Assembly: GCA_009695265.1 (NCBI GenBank)
Contig: SIBE01000002.1
Location: forward strand, 1-50,961
DNA length: 50,961 nt
Source: Pedosphaera sp.
GTDB taxonomy: Bacteria > Verrucomicrobiota > Verrucomicrobiia > Limisphaerales > SIBE01
Reading direction: 5' to 3'
Shown: positions 40,000 through 50,100 of the stretch, piece after piece
Position numbering within the stretch: the stretch's first letter is position 1
Layout of the letters: every line of letters starts with the position of its first letter
Program-made: the position numbers and the translations under genes
The notes under the pieces: model-generated
Told to the model about the DNA's origin: nothing
The model's database searches: none
What the model saw: only the letters and a program-made list of their open reading frames with translations

Positions 40000-42900
40000 A
40001 TGGAATCCCTGCAAATCTCCCGACATTGCCCACATTGTCTCTTACTTGCCCCATTGCTCGCGTTTCTGTCCCTGCTTGCCTTGCCTTACCAGTCTGCTGG
40101 AGCGCCCTCAAAGGAGCCTCACGTCGTCTTCGTCATCGGCGAAAACGAATACAACACTTGGGATACACTTCCTGAGTTTGCAGAAAAAGAACTCCGGCCT
40201 CAGGGTCTTCGTTTTACCTATGTCAACGCCTCGCCGCAGCAAGTCGCCAGCGAGTTCACCAACTTCGTGGCGATCAAGGAGGCGGATCTCCTGGTAATCA
40301 GCGTCCGCAGAAGAGCGCCACGCAAGGAGATGCTGGACTTGATCCGCGCTCATCTGGCCGCCGGCAAACCGCTCGTCGGGATTCGAACCGCAAGTCACGC
40401 GTGGGATGTGAAGCCTGCCGATGCTGAACATGACAACTGGCCCACCTTCGATGTCGATGTGCTGGGCGCGAAGTACGAGAACCATTATGGCCGCACCAAC
40501 ACCGGGCCTCAGGCCATCATCAAGGCTGTGCCGGAAGCGACGACACATCCGGCGCTGCGAGGCGTTCCGATCGAGTTCCCCAGCGATTCGCATCTTTACA
40601 AGTACACCAAGACTAGCGGCACTGTGACACCGCTCTTGATGGGGCATCTCGCGAGTCGGACCAACGTGGAGATGGCGGCTTGGACCTTTACCGGAAACAA
40701 CCGCCGCGTCTTCTACACCTCACTCGGCGGCACGGAGGATTTCAAACTGCAGGGTTTCAGAACGCTTCTACGCAATGCTGTGCTCTGGGCTTTGGATCGT
40801 CCGATTCCAATGGCTGCTCTCAGTGGCTCACCTTCAACCCTCGCCCATCATCTGCAGGAAGAGCCGTTGACTCCCAGCGAATCACTTCAGAAGTTTCATT
40901 TGCAGGACGACCTTGAGATCGAGCAAGTGCTCGCCGAGCCAGTCGTCGCACAGCCTGTCTTCCTGAACTTCGATGAGCGTGGCCGCATGTGGGTCGTCCA
41001 ATACCGCCAATATCCCTTTCCCGCCGGCCTCAAAATGATGAGCCGCGACAATGTCTGGCGCGCAGTGTACGACAAGATTCCGCAGGCCCCACCTCACCAC
41101 GTCCGAGGCGAGGACAAGATCACGATCCACGAAGACACCGATGGGGACGGAAAGTTCGACAAGCATACAACTTTCGTCGAAGGGCTGAATATTTGCACCT
41201 CTGTCGAACGCGGGCGCGGAGGAGTGTGGGTTCTAAATCCGCCGTATCTCCTGTTTTACCCCGACCGCAACAACGACGATGTGCCGGACGGTGATCCGGA
41301 AGTGCGTCTCGAAGGCTTCGGACTTGAGGATACTCATTCCGTGGCGAACAGCTTGCGCTGGGGACCAGACGGCTGGCTTTATGGCGCTCAAGGAAGCACA
41401 GTGACGGCGAAGATTACTGTTCGAGATTCCAAGGGGCGCGCGCTGAATGACAAGCCCATTTACTCCCAGGGCCAGAACATCTGGCGCTATCATCCCGAGA
41501 AGGGAATTTATGAAGTCTTCTCGGAAGGCGGCGGCAACGCGTTCGGGGTTGAGATCGATTCCAAGGGTCGCATCTTCTCCGGTCACAACGGAGGAAACAC
41601 GCGCGGCTTTCACTACATGCAAGGCGCGTATCTTCAGAAAGGATTCGAGAAGCACGGTCCGCTTTCGAACCCGCATGCGTTCGGATACTTCCCGCAGATG
41701 CCCCATGATGATGTCCAACGCTTCACACATAATTTCATCATCTACGACGCCGGCGCGCTGCCTGAACGCTACCAGGGCAAACTCTTCGGCGTCGAACCGC
41801 TACAGGGTCGCGTCGTCTTCAGCGACATCACGCCGGACAAATCATCCTTCCGCACGCATGACCTCGGCTACGCCGTCACTTCCGACGACCAATGGTTTCG
41901 CCCCGTCGATATCAAGGTTGGACCCGACGGCGCGATCTACGTATGCGATTGGTACGACCGCCAGGTAAATCATTTCCGAAACCATGAAGGCCAGATCGAC
42001 AAGAACAACGGACGAATCTACCGTATCCAACGAAAGAATCAGGCGCTGCATGGACCTTTCGACCTCGCGAAACTTTCGACCGGGCAGCTCGTCGAATTAC
42101 TCGAGCACAAGAATAAGTGGTACCGCCAGCAAGCGCTGCGACTTTTGGCGGATCGGCAGGACCGGTCAACTGATTACACTCGCAAACTCATCCCAGCTCC
42201 TGACAGCCTTACGAGTTCTTCAGCGCTCGAGTATCTCTGGCTGATCAATCTCACGGGTGGTTTCGATACCCGGCTTGCAGCCGCATCACTCCAAAGCGCC
42301 GATCCTCAAGTGCGCCTCTGGACCATCAGACTGCTCGGCGATGCAAAACAAATCCCACCTGAAGTCGTTCCAATGCTTGTTGAGCGCGCCGAACGGGATG
42401 CAAACCTCGAAGTTCGCGGCCAGCTCGCCAGCACCGCGAAACGTCTCCCGGCAGACTATGCCCTGTCCATTGTCCGCGCACTTCTTTCGCACGACGAGGA
42501 CACGACGGACAATCGCCTGCCGCTTCTGCTCTGGTGGGCCATCGAATCGAAAACGGAGTCGGATCGCGATGCGGTGATCGGCTTCTTCAGCGATGTGGCG
42601 CTCTGGAGTCATCCCATCGTAAAAGACCATTTGCTTGATCGCGTCATGCGCCGCTACGCCACAGCCGGCACCCGTCAGGATTTGCTCTCGTGCGCCAGGT
42701 TATTCGCCATTTCTCCAAAGGCCGAACTCACCGCCAAGCTCGTGAGCGGCTTCGAGGCCGCGTTCAAAGGCCGCTCGATGGCAAATCTTCCGGAAGAACT
42801 CGTGGGCGCAATGACCAAAGCGGGAGCACGCTCCATGGTGATTAGCTTGCGTCAGCGCCAACCGGAGGCGTTCGATGAAGCCTTGCGCGTCATCAACGAC

Positions 42901-43773
42901 GACGCAGCCGACAAAGAGCGACGGCTGCAGTTCGTGCAGATTCTCGGCGAAGTCAAGCAGCCGCGCGCTGTCGATGCCTTGCTGGGGCTCATTGGAAAAT
43001 CCAACGACCCCGCGCTCATCAAGGCGTCGTTAATTTCTCTTCAGAGCTACGATGAACCCCGAATAGGCGGGGCAGTGATCGACGCTTACAAGTCTTTCTC
43101 CGAAGACACCCGGACGAGCGCCCTGACGTTGCTGGCCAGCCGATCCGCTTGGGCGCTCCAGTTCCTGGAAGCGCTGGACGCCGGACGGGTCGTGCGACAG
43201 GCTGTGCCTCAGGATGTCGTCCGCAAAGTAAAGTTGTATGACACTCCTCGTCACCGCGAACTCTTGGCAAGAACGTGGCCTAACATTCAGACTCCCACGA
43301 CGGCGGAGATGGAGAAACAAATCAAACGCCTGGCCGGGGTTTTGAGCAAAGGAACGGGGAGCCCCTACGAAGGCCAGAAGCTCTACTCGGTTAGCTGTGG
43401 TGCCTGTCACAAGCTCTTCGGCAAAGGCGGCCAGATCGGACCCGACCTGACGACTTTCAAGCGTGATGACCTCGAGAACATGCTGCTCAACGTGGTCAAT
43501 CCGAATGCGGAAATCCGCGAGGGTTACGAAAACTTCCTCCTGACCACCAAGGACGGCCGGGCGCTTTCGGGGTTCATTGCCGACAAGGATGACCGCGTCA
43601 TTGTCCTCCGCGGGCTCGACGGCGAGAACTCAGTGTTGCCTCGCGACGAGATCAGCGAAATGAAGGCTGCAGGCGCCTCCCTGATGCCAGAGGGAATGCT
43701 TGAAGCATTGGAGGATCAGCAGGTCCGTGATTTGTTTGCTTACCTTCGCAGCACTCAGCCACTGGTGAAATAG
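40000..43773 (+). CDS. Secreted ThuA/propeller/HEAT/haem-binding PVC protein
   Basis: A 1257-residue protein starting MESLQISRHCPHCLLLAPLL with a signal peptide cut near 36. A ThuA-like (glutamine-amidotransferase fold) domain spans about 40-270 (HVVFVIGENEYNTWDTLPEF; VGIRTASHAW). A six-bladed-type propeller of the PVC membrane-bound dehydrogenase family follows (about 295-690: VFLNFDERGRMWVVQYRQYP; DGWLYGAQGST; YVCDWYDRQVNHF), then HEAT-like repeats (about 700-1080). The C-terminal PVC haem domain has CGACHK near 1132 and runs to the end (NPNAEIREGYENFLLTTKDG). The family is expanded in Planctomycetes and Verrucomicrobia and is thought to oxidise sugars or their derivatives in the periplasm; the substrate is unknown. 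Its stop is 5 bases from the convergent YceI gene. Confidence 0.92.
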   Translation: MESLQISRHCPHCLLLAPLLAFLSLLALPYQSAGAPSKEPHVVFVIGENEYNTWDTLPEFAEKELRPQGLRFTYVNASPQQVASEFTNFVAIKEADLLVISVRRRAPRKEMLDLIRAHLAAGKPLVGIRTASHAWDVKPADAEHDNWPTFDVDVLGAKYENHYGRTNTGPQAIIKAVPEATTHPALRGVPIEFPSDSHLYKYTKTSGTVTPLLMGHLASRTNVEMAAWTFTGNNRRVFYTSLGGTEDFKLQGFRTLLRNAVLWALDRPIPMAALSGSPSTLAHHLQEEPLTPSESLQKFHLQDDLEIEQVLAEPVVAQPVFLNFDERGRMWVVQYRQYPFPAGLKMMSRDNVWRAVYDKIPQAPPHHVRGEDKITIHEDTDGDGKFDKHTTFVEGLNICTSVERGRGGVWVLNPPYLLFYPDRNNDDVPDGDPEVRLEGFGLEDTHSVANSLRWGPDGWLYGAQGSTVTAKITVRDSKGRALNDKPIYSQGQNIWRYHPEKGIYEVFSEGGGNAFGVEIDSKGRIFSGHNGGNTRGFHYMQGAYLQKGFEKHGPLSNPHAFGYFPQMPHDDVQRFTHNFIIYDAGALPERYQGKLFGVEPLQGRVVFSDITPDKSSFRTHDLGYAVTSDDQWFRPVDIKVGPDGAIYVCDWYDRQVNHFRNHEGQIDKNNGRIYRIQRKNQALHGPFDLAKLSTGQLVELLEHKNKWYRQQALRLLADRQDRSTDYTRKLIPAPDSLTSSSALEYLWLINLTGGFDTRLAAASLQSADPQVRLWTIRLLGDAKQIPPEVVPMLVERAERDANLEVRGQLASTAKRLPADYALSIVRALLSHDEDTTDNRLPLLLWWAIESKTESDRDAVIGFFSDVALWSHPIVKDHLLDRVMRRYATAGTRQDLLSCARLFAISPKAELTAKLVSGFEAAFKGRSMANLPEELVGAMTKAGARSMVISLRQRQPEAFDEALRVINDDAADKERRLQFVQILGEVKQPRAVDALLGLIGKSNDPALIKASLISLQSYDEPRIGGAVIDAYKSFSEDTRTSALTLLASRSAWALQFLEALDAGRVVRQAVPQDVVRKVKLYDTPRHRELLARTWPNIQTPTTAEMEKQIKRLAGVLSKGTGSPYEGQKLYSVSCGACHKLFGKGGQIGPDLTTFKRDDLENMLLNVVNPNAEIREGYENFLLTTKDGRALSGFIADKDDRVIVLRGLDGENSVLPRDEISEMKAAGASLMPEGMLEALEDQQVRDLFAYLRSTQPLVK

Positions 43774-43778
43774 CCGGC

Positions 43779-44435
43779 TTACTTCACCGTCTGATCCTGT
43801 GGTCGCGCGGCACCGGGAGTCGCATTCAGATCCAGTTTGATCACCACATTGTCGCGGATGAGGTCGTTCGGTTTGCCTGGAAAATTGATATTAAAATCCT
43901 TCCGGTTGATCGCGAAATCGGCTTTGACCCCAACCGAGTTTGCACTCACCTGAACCTGTGCCGGAAACGAGACGCTCTTTGTCACTCCATGAAGATTGAA
44001 GTTGCCTGTGATCTTCGCCGGTTCAGCGGTCGCCTCGATGCTTGTGATCGTAAACGTCGAGACAGGAAATTTTTCCGCGTCGAAAAAGTCCGGGCTCTTC
44101 AAATGCCCGGTCAACCGGTCATTATCGGTCCAGGTCGATTGCATGGCGATCTTGATCTCAGGTGATCCCACGATCTTTCCGCCAGCCACCTGGATTGTTC
44201 CGGAGAAGTTGGTGAAACCACCGCTGTGGCTGCCAGTTACCTTGGACCCCACGAATCCAATCTTTGACTCGGCTCGGACAACGAAGTCTTTTCCGGCTCC
44301 CGCCGGAGCGGATCCCGCCGATTGTGGAGCGGAGCCAGAACTCTTATGCACAGTGTCCGAAGGATCGGAGCACCCGGCGAGAAAGGTTGCCACTGCGAAC
44401 GTGATTGATGATGTGATGATGCGGGTTGTTGTCAT
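43779..44435 (-). CDS. YceI-family lipoprotein
   Basis: A 218-residue protein with a lipoprotein signal (TFAVATFLAGCSD, Cys 22) and a Ser/Ala-rich linker to about 48. The YceI lipocalin-like beta barrel follows: FVVRAESKIGFVGSKVTGSH, GGFTNFSGTIQVAGGKIVGS and ITGNFNLHGVTKSVSFP. Family members bind long isoprenoid chains, such as polyprenyl phosphates or quinone precursors, in a hydrophobic tube; the ligand here is unknown. It lies 67 bases downstream of the dienelactone-hydrolase gene in the same direction and may share its transcript. Confidence 0.9.
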   Translation of the reverse strand: MTTTRIITSSITFAVATFLAGCSDPSDTVHKSSGSAPQSAGSAPAGAGKDFVVRAESKIGFVGSKVTGSHSGGFTNFSGTIQVAGGKIVGSPEIKIAMQSTWTDNDRLTGHLKSPDFFDAEKFPVSTFTITSIEATAEPAKITGNFNLHGVTKSVSFPAQVQVSANSVGVKADFAINRKDFNINFPGKPNDLIRDNVVIKLDLNATPGAARPQDQTVK

Positions 44436-44502
44436 GTTTGTAAGTTGGCTGAAGGATGTTGTTCAGGTCGGAACAGATTCAAATGAGTGGCGATAATGAC
44501 GG

Positions 44503-45309
44503 TCAAAATTTGGCGAGAAGCTCCTTCCATCGCTTCCACGCCTGTTCACGGGCCTTTTTGTTGGCGTCGTTTGCGTCAGGAGCCTCACCCGCACGCATGA
44601 AGCCATGTCCGGCACCGTCGTACGTCACCGGTTCATAGAGCTTGCCCGCTTTCTTCATTAGTTCGGTGGATTGGGGAATTGTGGCATTCACGCGGTTGTC
44701 GTTGCCGCCATAGAAGCCATAGACAGGACACTCGATTCGGGCGATGTCATCCGCCTTCTCCGGCCCGCTTCCGTAGAAAGCAAAGGCCGCTTTGATTTTC
44801 TTGCTGTTCGTTGCAAAGCGAAATGTTTGGGAGCCGCCCCAACAGAATCCGGCGACCGCGACCTTGCCATTGCAGGAGGGCAGCTTGGCGACGTAATCCG
44901 CCACTGCGCTCAAGTCCGCCGTAATTTGATCGAGCGGAAGCTTGCGGATTGCCTGGCCAACTTCGGCGCCGCTCTTGATCAATTCCGCCGTGCCGCCACC
45001 TCCCGGAGCGGTGCCCGAGAGCAGATCAGGCGCGATGGCGATGTAACCGGCTTCGGCCAGTTGATCGGTCACGCTCCGCGCCCAGTCGCTCAAGCCGAAG
45101 ATTTCGTGAATGACGATCACGGCGGTGGCCTTGTCCTTCACTTCCGGGTAAGTGATGAAGCAATTCACCTCGCGGTCGCCGTGTTTGACATTCACCCATT
45201 CTGGATGGCGCGGGGACTTTTCGAGCCGCGCCTTCGCCCAATCCTGAGCCGGCGCAGCAGCAAAGCCGAGTGCCAGAATGGCAACAAAGAGGAGAGTTGA
45301 GTATTTCAT
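44503..45309 (-). CDS. Secreted dienelactone hydrolase family protein
   Basis: A 268-residue alpha/beta hydrolase with a signal peptide (MKYSTLLFVAILALGFAAAP). The catalytic set of the family is visible: Cys 156 in VAVAGFCWGGS, Asp 204 in GGNDNRVN, His 235 in DGAGHGFM, and Glu 69 in VIVIHEIFGL that tunes the Cys. Dienelactone hydrolases open lactone rings in chloroaromatic catabolism, but secreted relatives are widespread and mostly of unknown substrate, so the pathway cannot be assigned. It is the first gene of a possible pair with the YceI lipoprotein. Confidence 0.9.
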   Translation of the reverse strand: MKYSTLLFVAILALGFAAAPAQDWAKARLEKSPRHPEWVNVKHGDREVNCFITYPEVKDKATAVIVIHEIFGLSDWARSVTDQLAEAGYIAIAPDLLSGTAPGGGGTAELIKSGAEVGQAIRKLPLDQITADLSAVADYVAKLPSCNGKVAVAGFCWGGSQTFRFATNSKKIKAAFAFYGSGPEKADDIARIECPVYGFYGGNDNRVNATIPQSTELMKKAGKLYEPVTYDGAGHGFMRAGEAPDANDANKKAREQAWKRWKELLAKF

Positions 45310-45800
45310 AGGATGTCAGGGTTCATCCGGGGCCGTATCAAAAGCCGCTGGCTATTGGTACGCCGCGAGAACTTGGGGCTGATTCAGCAGAGCGGCGCGA
45401 CGTTGGTCAACGAAAGTTTTCGCTTCCATGATTGGGCTCTGACCTCGAAGGCCCGATTGAATCGTCTCTTCCCACAGACCTTTGCAAACACATTCGCACG
45501 AATGGTGAATGTATGTAGTGTTTGGCAAGTGGTCGTGATGAGTCCTTGCAAACGTTCCGCGAGCGGCTGGAGTTTCTCCCAATTCCGCCAATCCTCGGTG
45601 AGTTTAGGCGCGTGAGGTCGTTGCTTGCAGGTTACTTTTCAAACAAGGACGAAAGAAACTGCAGGAAAGAATTGATGCTGAAGATTTGGCGGCCCCCCGG
45701 GGGGCCGCCGTAACCGTTCCGACAATTTCAAGACCCCAGCAGCGATGCTGCCAATCGCATGGATGAGATTTTTTGTTGAAATTTAGGCAGCGGAACAACG
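45310..45800. other. Gap without a supported gene
   Basis: About 490 bases with only short overlapping ORFs on both strands (45313-45615 +, 45352-45591 -, 45522-45713 +, 45604-45810 -), none with a recognisable family, start signal or domain. The stretch contains a 22-base perfect GC palindrome (45688-45709). It may be decayed sequence or a dispersed intergenic repeat; only a genome-wide comparison would tell. Confidence 0.5.
45688..45709. repeat. 22-bp perfect GC-only palindrome
   Basis: GGCGGCCCCCC is followed directly by its complement GGGGGGCCGCC with no spacer. There is no T-run on either side, so it is not an ordinary intrinsic terminator. Loopless perfect palindromes of this length are uncommon; it could form a cruciform or be a protein site. 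Confidence 0.85.
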
Positions 45801-45826
45801 AAAAAACCACCTCGTGATCGAGGTGG
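45801..45826 (-). terminator. Intrinsic terminator after the 58-residue ORF
   Basis: On the minus strand an 8-bp stem CCACCTCG / CGAGGTGG with a 4-base loop is followed by six T. The only plausible gene upstream of it on this strand is the small ORF at 45883-46059, which supports that ORF being transcribed. Confidence 0.85.
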
Positions 45827-45882
45827 CGAAAGTCAAGCCACTGAGCAATGGCGCCGAATCTGATACCGACCGTGGGCGGGAA

Positions 45883-46059
45883 TCAAGCCGCGCGGTCGAG
45901 TGCGATCACGTTGGAATGTGAGTCATCCTTCACATTCAGGTGACCAGGCAATGCGCTCGTATTCTCCACCGCCGGCATCGAGTGCCGGGCCGCGCGAGCC
46001 AATCCAAGAACAAACATCAAGCTCACCACACCGTAAACAGTAAGAAGAATTGTCATCAT
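45883..46059 (-). CDS. Putative 58-residue membrane protein
   Basis: This ORF is below the length cut of the ORF track. It reads MMTILLTVYGVVSLMFVLGL, then ARAARHSMPAVENTSALPGH and a polar C-terminus ending VIALDRAA. One transmembrane helix (about 3-21) is followed by a basic stop-transfer patch and a soluble tail, giving an N-out or anchored topology. The second Met codon is also a possible start, and no strong Shine-Dalgarno sequence is seen. Support comes from the terminator 57 bases downstream and an inverted repeat 34 bases upstream of the start. No family is recognised. Confidence 0.5.
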   Translation of the reverse strand: MMTILLTVYGVVSLMFVLGLARAARHSMPAVENTSALPGHLNVKDDSHSNVIALDRAA

Positions 46060-46205
46060 GGTGGAAGGTTCAGCAGGGCCAATGCCGGGAATTTCAACTC
46101 TGACTTGAGAGTTTGAACCAATGACCCAATCCCTTGATAATCAACATGCAAATATGAATGCGCGATATGAAACGCGAAGGGATGAACCATTGAGAACCTT
46201 GATTT

Positions 46206-46233
46206 CTGTCTTCTGACAGGACACTACTGTCCT
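46206..46233. promoter_or_regulatory. Overlapping palindromes, possible operator
   Basis: Two inverted repeats with the same half-site type overlap: CTGTC-TTCT-GACAG (46206-46219) and AGGACA-CTAC-TGTCCT (46218-46233). Both have a 4-base spacer. They lie between two small minus-strand ORFs. A tandem operator for a dimeric repressor is one reading; no regulator is identified. Confidence 0.4.
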
Positions 46234-46260
46234 ATTTCTGGCCTCTGTCCATTCGGACGA

Positions 46261-46407
46261 TCAAAACCGGAGGCGGACCGTGTTATCCACCCACACCAGT
46301 CCTATGAGCAATGCCAACCCGAGGATTACAAACAGAATCTCAACGGTCAGCACCACACTACTGCCCGAACCGCCAGATGATGATCTCTTTCTCCTGCGAC
46401 GCGACAT
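46261..46407 (-). CDS. Putative 48-residue membrane protein, Arg-rich N-terminus
   Basis: An ORF too short for the track: MSRRRRKRSSSGGSGSSVVL followed by TVEILFVILGLALLIGLVWV and a short DNTVRLRF tail. A strongly basic, Gly/Ser-rich N-terminus precedes one transmembrane helix (about 18-40), which predicts an N-in topology. No Shine-Dalgarno sequence is visible and no family is recognised. A clean start and stop and a good basic-plus-helix design suggest a real small protein, but chance ORFs of this length occur. Confidence 0.45.
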   Translation of the reverse strand: MSRRRRKRSSSGGSGSSVVLTVEILFVILGLALLIGLVWVDNTVRLRF

Positions 46408-46584
46408 TTTGGCTAGTCACTGGGTTGAATCATGGTTCGCTACTCTCTCCAAAGTCTGACGATTGGGAAAGTAATAAGAATCCCACCCTGCCAGGCTTCT
46501 GGGTGATTCCACGCACTTCAAGTTTCGTGAATTGGGAAGGTTTGACCATCGATTCACCTGAAATGCGACGATCCTTGGCAACGT

Positions 46585-46983
46585 TCAGCCAGCTTCACTT
46601 AGAAGTTTCTGCAGTTCTTGATAAAGTTCGACCAGGCGCGGGTAGGCCCAGATGCATGCCAGCACAATGAGTAAGGACACTCCAAAGATTCCTGCCGACC
46701 AGAAAACCTTCCATCGAGTAGGCATCGTTGGATGCCACCATACCAGTGGAAGCATGAGCGGCCCGATCCCCAGAAATGCGATGATCAAGCCACTTGGCCG
46801 GAATTTCCATGCAAGAGGGGTGTATTCGGAGCCAACGGAACGCGTCGCTATCGAAGCGGGAAGCGGCGGTGGGAGGTGAATGTTGAGCGCATTCGCTCCG
46901 GTCAACATGGAATTACAGAACCGGCATTTGATGGCGGCATCTTGAATCTCTTCCGCACAAAAAGGACATCGTTTCACGGACAA
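46585..46983 (-). CDS. Zinc-ribbon membrane protein
   Basis: A 132-residue protein. The N-terminus is a zinc ribbon of the kind annotated in many bacterial membrane proteins: CPFCAEEIQDAAIKCRFCNS, with Cys 6, 9, 20 and 23. A Pro-rich linker (HLPPPLPASIATR) leads to two transmembrane helices (about 62-81 and 91-112) and a short helical tail (VELYQELQKLLSEAG). The ribbon would face the cytoplasm. No partner gene is near and the function is unknown. The plus-strand ORFs overlapping it are shadows. Confidence 0.8.
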   Translation of the reverse strand: MSVKRCPFCAEEIQDAAIKCRFCNSMLTGANALNIHLPPPLPASIATRSVGSEYTPLAWKFRPSGLIIAFLGIGPLMLPLVWWHPTMPTRWKVFWSAGIFGVSLLIVLACIWAYPRLVELYQELQKLLSEAG

Positions 46984-47164
46984 TTAGAGAGACAATCTGC
47001 CCTGAAGACATGGGGTTTCAAATACATGGTGGAAAAATATGACGGTTCTCCAGCAGGTGCAACGTGGAAACTTCTTGAGACCTCCGGAAGAGCAAGAATT
47101 GCGGCGATGCCAATGGCTTAGCTAGAAATCTGAGAATGCCGTCCATCTCAACGCGACTATTTCT

Positions 47165-50100
47165 TCAAGGCAATCGGGTCAGATAGTGCTTCCGATAGCT
47201 TGCAAGATCCGCGTCACCCACTTCACCGTCACTGTTGAAGTCGAGTGAAGCGACAAAACCCAACTCCCCTGCCCGCTTCCGAATCGCCCGACTGAATGAG
47301 TAAAGGTCGAGTGCATCAACATCGCGATCGGCATCCAAATCTCCGTAGTAACGGAAGAACTCGAAGGAATTGCTTCGTTGTGGATCGGCAGCAAAGACCG
47401 CGACAGGATTGGATGCGGCATCGAAAATTCCGTCCGCGCGGAGGGTGGCTCGATAGTTTCCATCTGCCAGCGACCCACCTGTTAGCGCCGGGAAGGTCCA
47501 CGTGGCGCGATTGGCGGCTTTGTCGTAGTTCAAAACCATATCTGCCGCCGGAACATCGGCACCTGTCGTCAGATTCCTGATCACCAAGTCCTGCACTTTC
47601 AGAGAAGCGGAAACATCCTCGCTGAATACGATCTCCACCGACTTCACCATCGAGCGTTGAATCTCGCCACCGTTCAGAATCCAGCCGGTCACTTTCGGCG
47701 CCAGACGATCCAAGGAAACAGTCCGTTCAACGATGGTTACACCTTCCGGGCTCCAAACTTGAACGCGAAGAGTGTTCCCCCCCGCGTTCAATTTTACTTG
47801 TCCAAAGGTGAACGAGCCTTTGGTGTCGGAACTAACCGACCCGTCATCGAATCCGTCGCCATCGACATCCAAGAGAACGTCAACCCCGGGAACTGTGATG
47901 CCAGCGAGACCAACGACGGGAATGTTGGTAAGATCATCGCCCTTCACTCCGGAATCGGAAGCATCGTCCAGGGAGAATTGTGCCGGAGGACCAGTCACGA
48001 ATTGGACATCATCGATGACTACCACGCTGGTGGATGCGCTGAAACCGATCAGTTCGAAACTGATCTCCGCCAGAGCACCTGCCGTAACGCTTGCCAGACT
48101 CAACGTCACTGTCACCTGCCCGTCCAGAGAAAGCGTCCCTCCAGAAGACGCGAGGCCGGGAACTGTCGCCTCGCGAGCGAAAAAAACGGTCTTGTTTGAC
48201 TGCAGGCTGAAACTTGCATCGGTCTTCGCCAAGCCCACCGCCCGTCCAATCAGTCGTTCGCCGGAATTAGGATCGTAGAGGGCGACCTCGAATGCGTCCG
48301 GAGGATTCAAAACGTTGCCTTCAAACGTTGCCGAACGGATGGTGAATTTCAGGGATGAATTTCCGCGAGGAACGACAAACCGCTGTCTCAAATTCGCGAA
48401 TGTTTCCGAGCCTTCCGTGAGAACAGCAGCCCCATTTACAACCTTCACATCACCTCGAACCGTCCATCCAAAACCCGGCTGTTGAACGTCAGGATTGTTG
48501 AACGCCCCGTTCAGAATGGATGGCTGCGACGCGATACCCGCGAGCGCGACGGGGCGAGAGGCACTCACACTCGATTGTTGCACAGGGCTGGATTTCAACG
48601 GTGTCGCAGGAACCCGATCAGTCAGCGCAGGGTTTCGTTCGGACGGAATAAGTGTCGAAACCTGCAACAGAACTGTAGATCTCGACAGGGATGCGGGCAA
48701 TTCGGATCTCGGGGTTTGCTTGGCCTCGATGGTGTTCGTTGGAGGAGAGATCGTCTGCAATTGCGCGGTAACTGAAAGTTCGGGGATCAGGAACGTCGGC
48801 CAGAAACCGAGGGTCGAACTGAAAACGACGCGCTGATTTGTGGTAAACACGAGGCCACTGAGTTCGTTGTCCAATCCTAGTTCGGCGGTATCAAACGACC
48901 TCACGAGATTGCCGACCAAGTCCAGTTCATAGAGAAGCTTTGTTGTGTCGGCAGCCACCACCAGGTTGCCGCTTGTCGGATTGATCGCGATCCCGCCGGA
49001 GCTGAAGCGAAGTGGCAACGGAACATCAAAGCGGCGTAGTTCCGACCCAGTTTTCGGATCAATTTCGACGACATGCTTCGGCAACAAACGGGAGGTCAAC
49101 TGCTGGGTCACCGGGTCGATCACCTGAATGAACTCATCCGCGCTTGTGAGGAGGAACAGGTGGCTGCTCGGCTTGTGAAAGACGATTCCAACCGCCTCGT
49201 AATCCTGCGTGAGTTCCAGCGAGGCGAGAATGGTGCCGTCAGTTGCGCTGATGGCGAAAACTTTGTCCCGCGATTGATCGCCATTGATCACGAGCAGGCT
49301 GCCGGCAGGCACGGACTTACCTCCCAAGGTGATGGCATCCGTCAGAAAAAACAGGCCGGTGTGAGTGCTGGTGCTCACCTGCGGGGGCAGACGGAAACCG
49401 AACCTGGCCGGATCTGGATCCGGCTGCCGGGTGGCGTCCTTGATCCGGATGATCGACGTTTCCGTGGCGAAGAAGAGGACGCCGCTGGCCGCGTCGAAGG
49501 CCACGTCGTAGTAAGGGATGGACGGGGGAGGCACCGGTTCATCGGATTTCGTCACCCGCACGCTCACGCTGGAAGGCTTGGATCGACCGGTGTCGTCATC
49601 GACGGCAATCACCGAGGCGATGTAGGAGGGGCTCTCTGTTTCGTACGAGTGGGTCACCGTGGGATCATTCGTGCGCGAAGTTGTACCATCTCCAAATGCC
49701 CACTCGAAGTGATCCATCGTCTCGAGCGGGCTGGGATCTGTCCAGGTGGCTGTGAAGACCACGGGTTCCCTAATTTTCACCGGGTTTGACGAGGCGGTAA
49801 TGGCGACGGTGGGATCCAGGTTGGCAACGGTCAGCGACGTGGTGGAATTCCCGCTGCCGGCGTCGTCATCGGTGATCGTCACCGAGATGGGATAGACGTT
49901 GCGCGGAATACCATCACCCGGCGATGGACCATCGTCCGGGAACCTGCGCAGAGACGAGACGTAGCTCCTCTCGCCCACACCAAGGCTGATGACTTCCAAT
50001 CCATCCGGCCACTGAATGGTGACCTTGAACGTATCGAGCGCTCCGACATCCGTGAAAGAGCCGCGCAGCACGACGGATTCGTTCTCGTTGATCACGCCTG

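Noticed and set aside
45352-45591. 79-residue minus-strand ORF and its plus-strand partner
   Set aside because: No recognisable family, start signal or domain; kept only as part of a gap entry.
46311-46670. 119-residue plus-strand ORF
   Set aside because: Overlaps the zinc-ribbon gene and a small minus-strand ORF and has no protein-like features.
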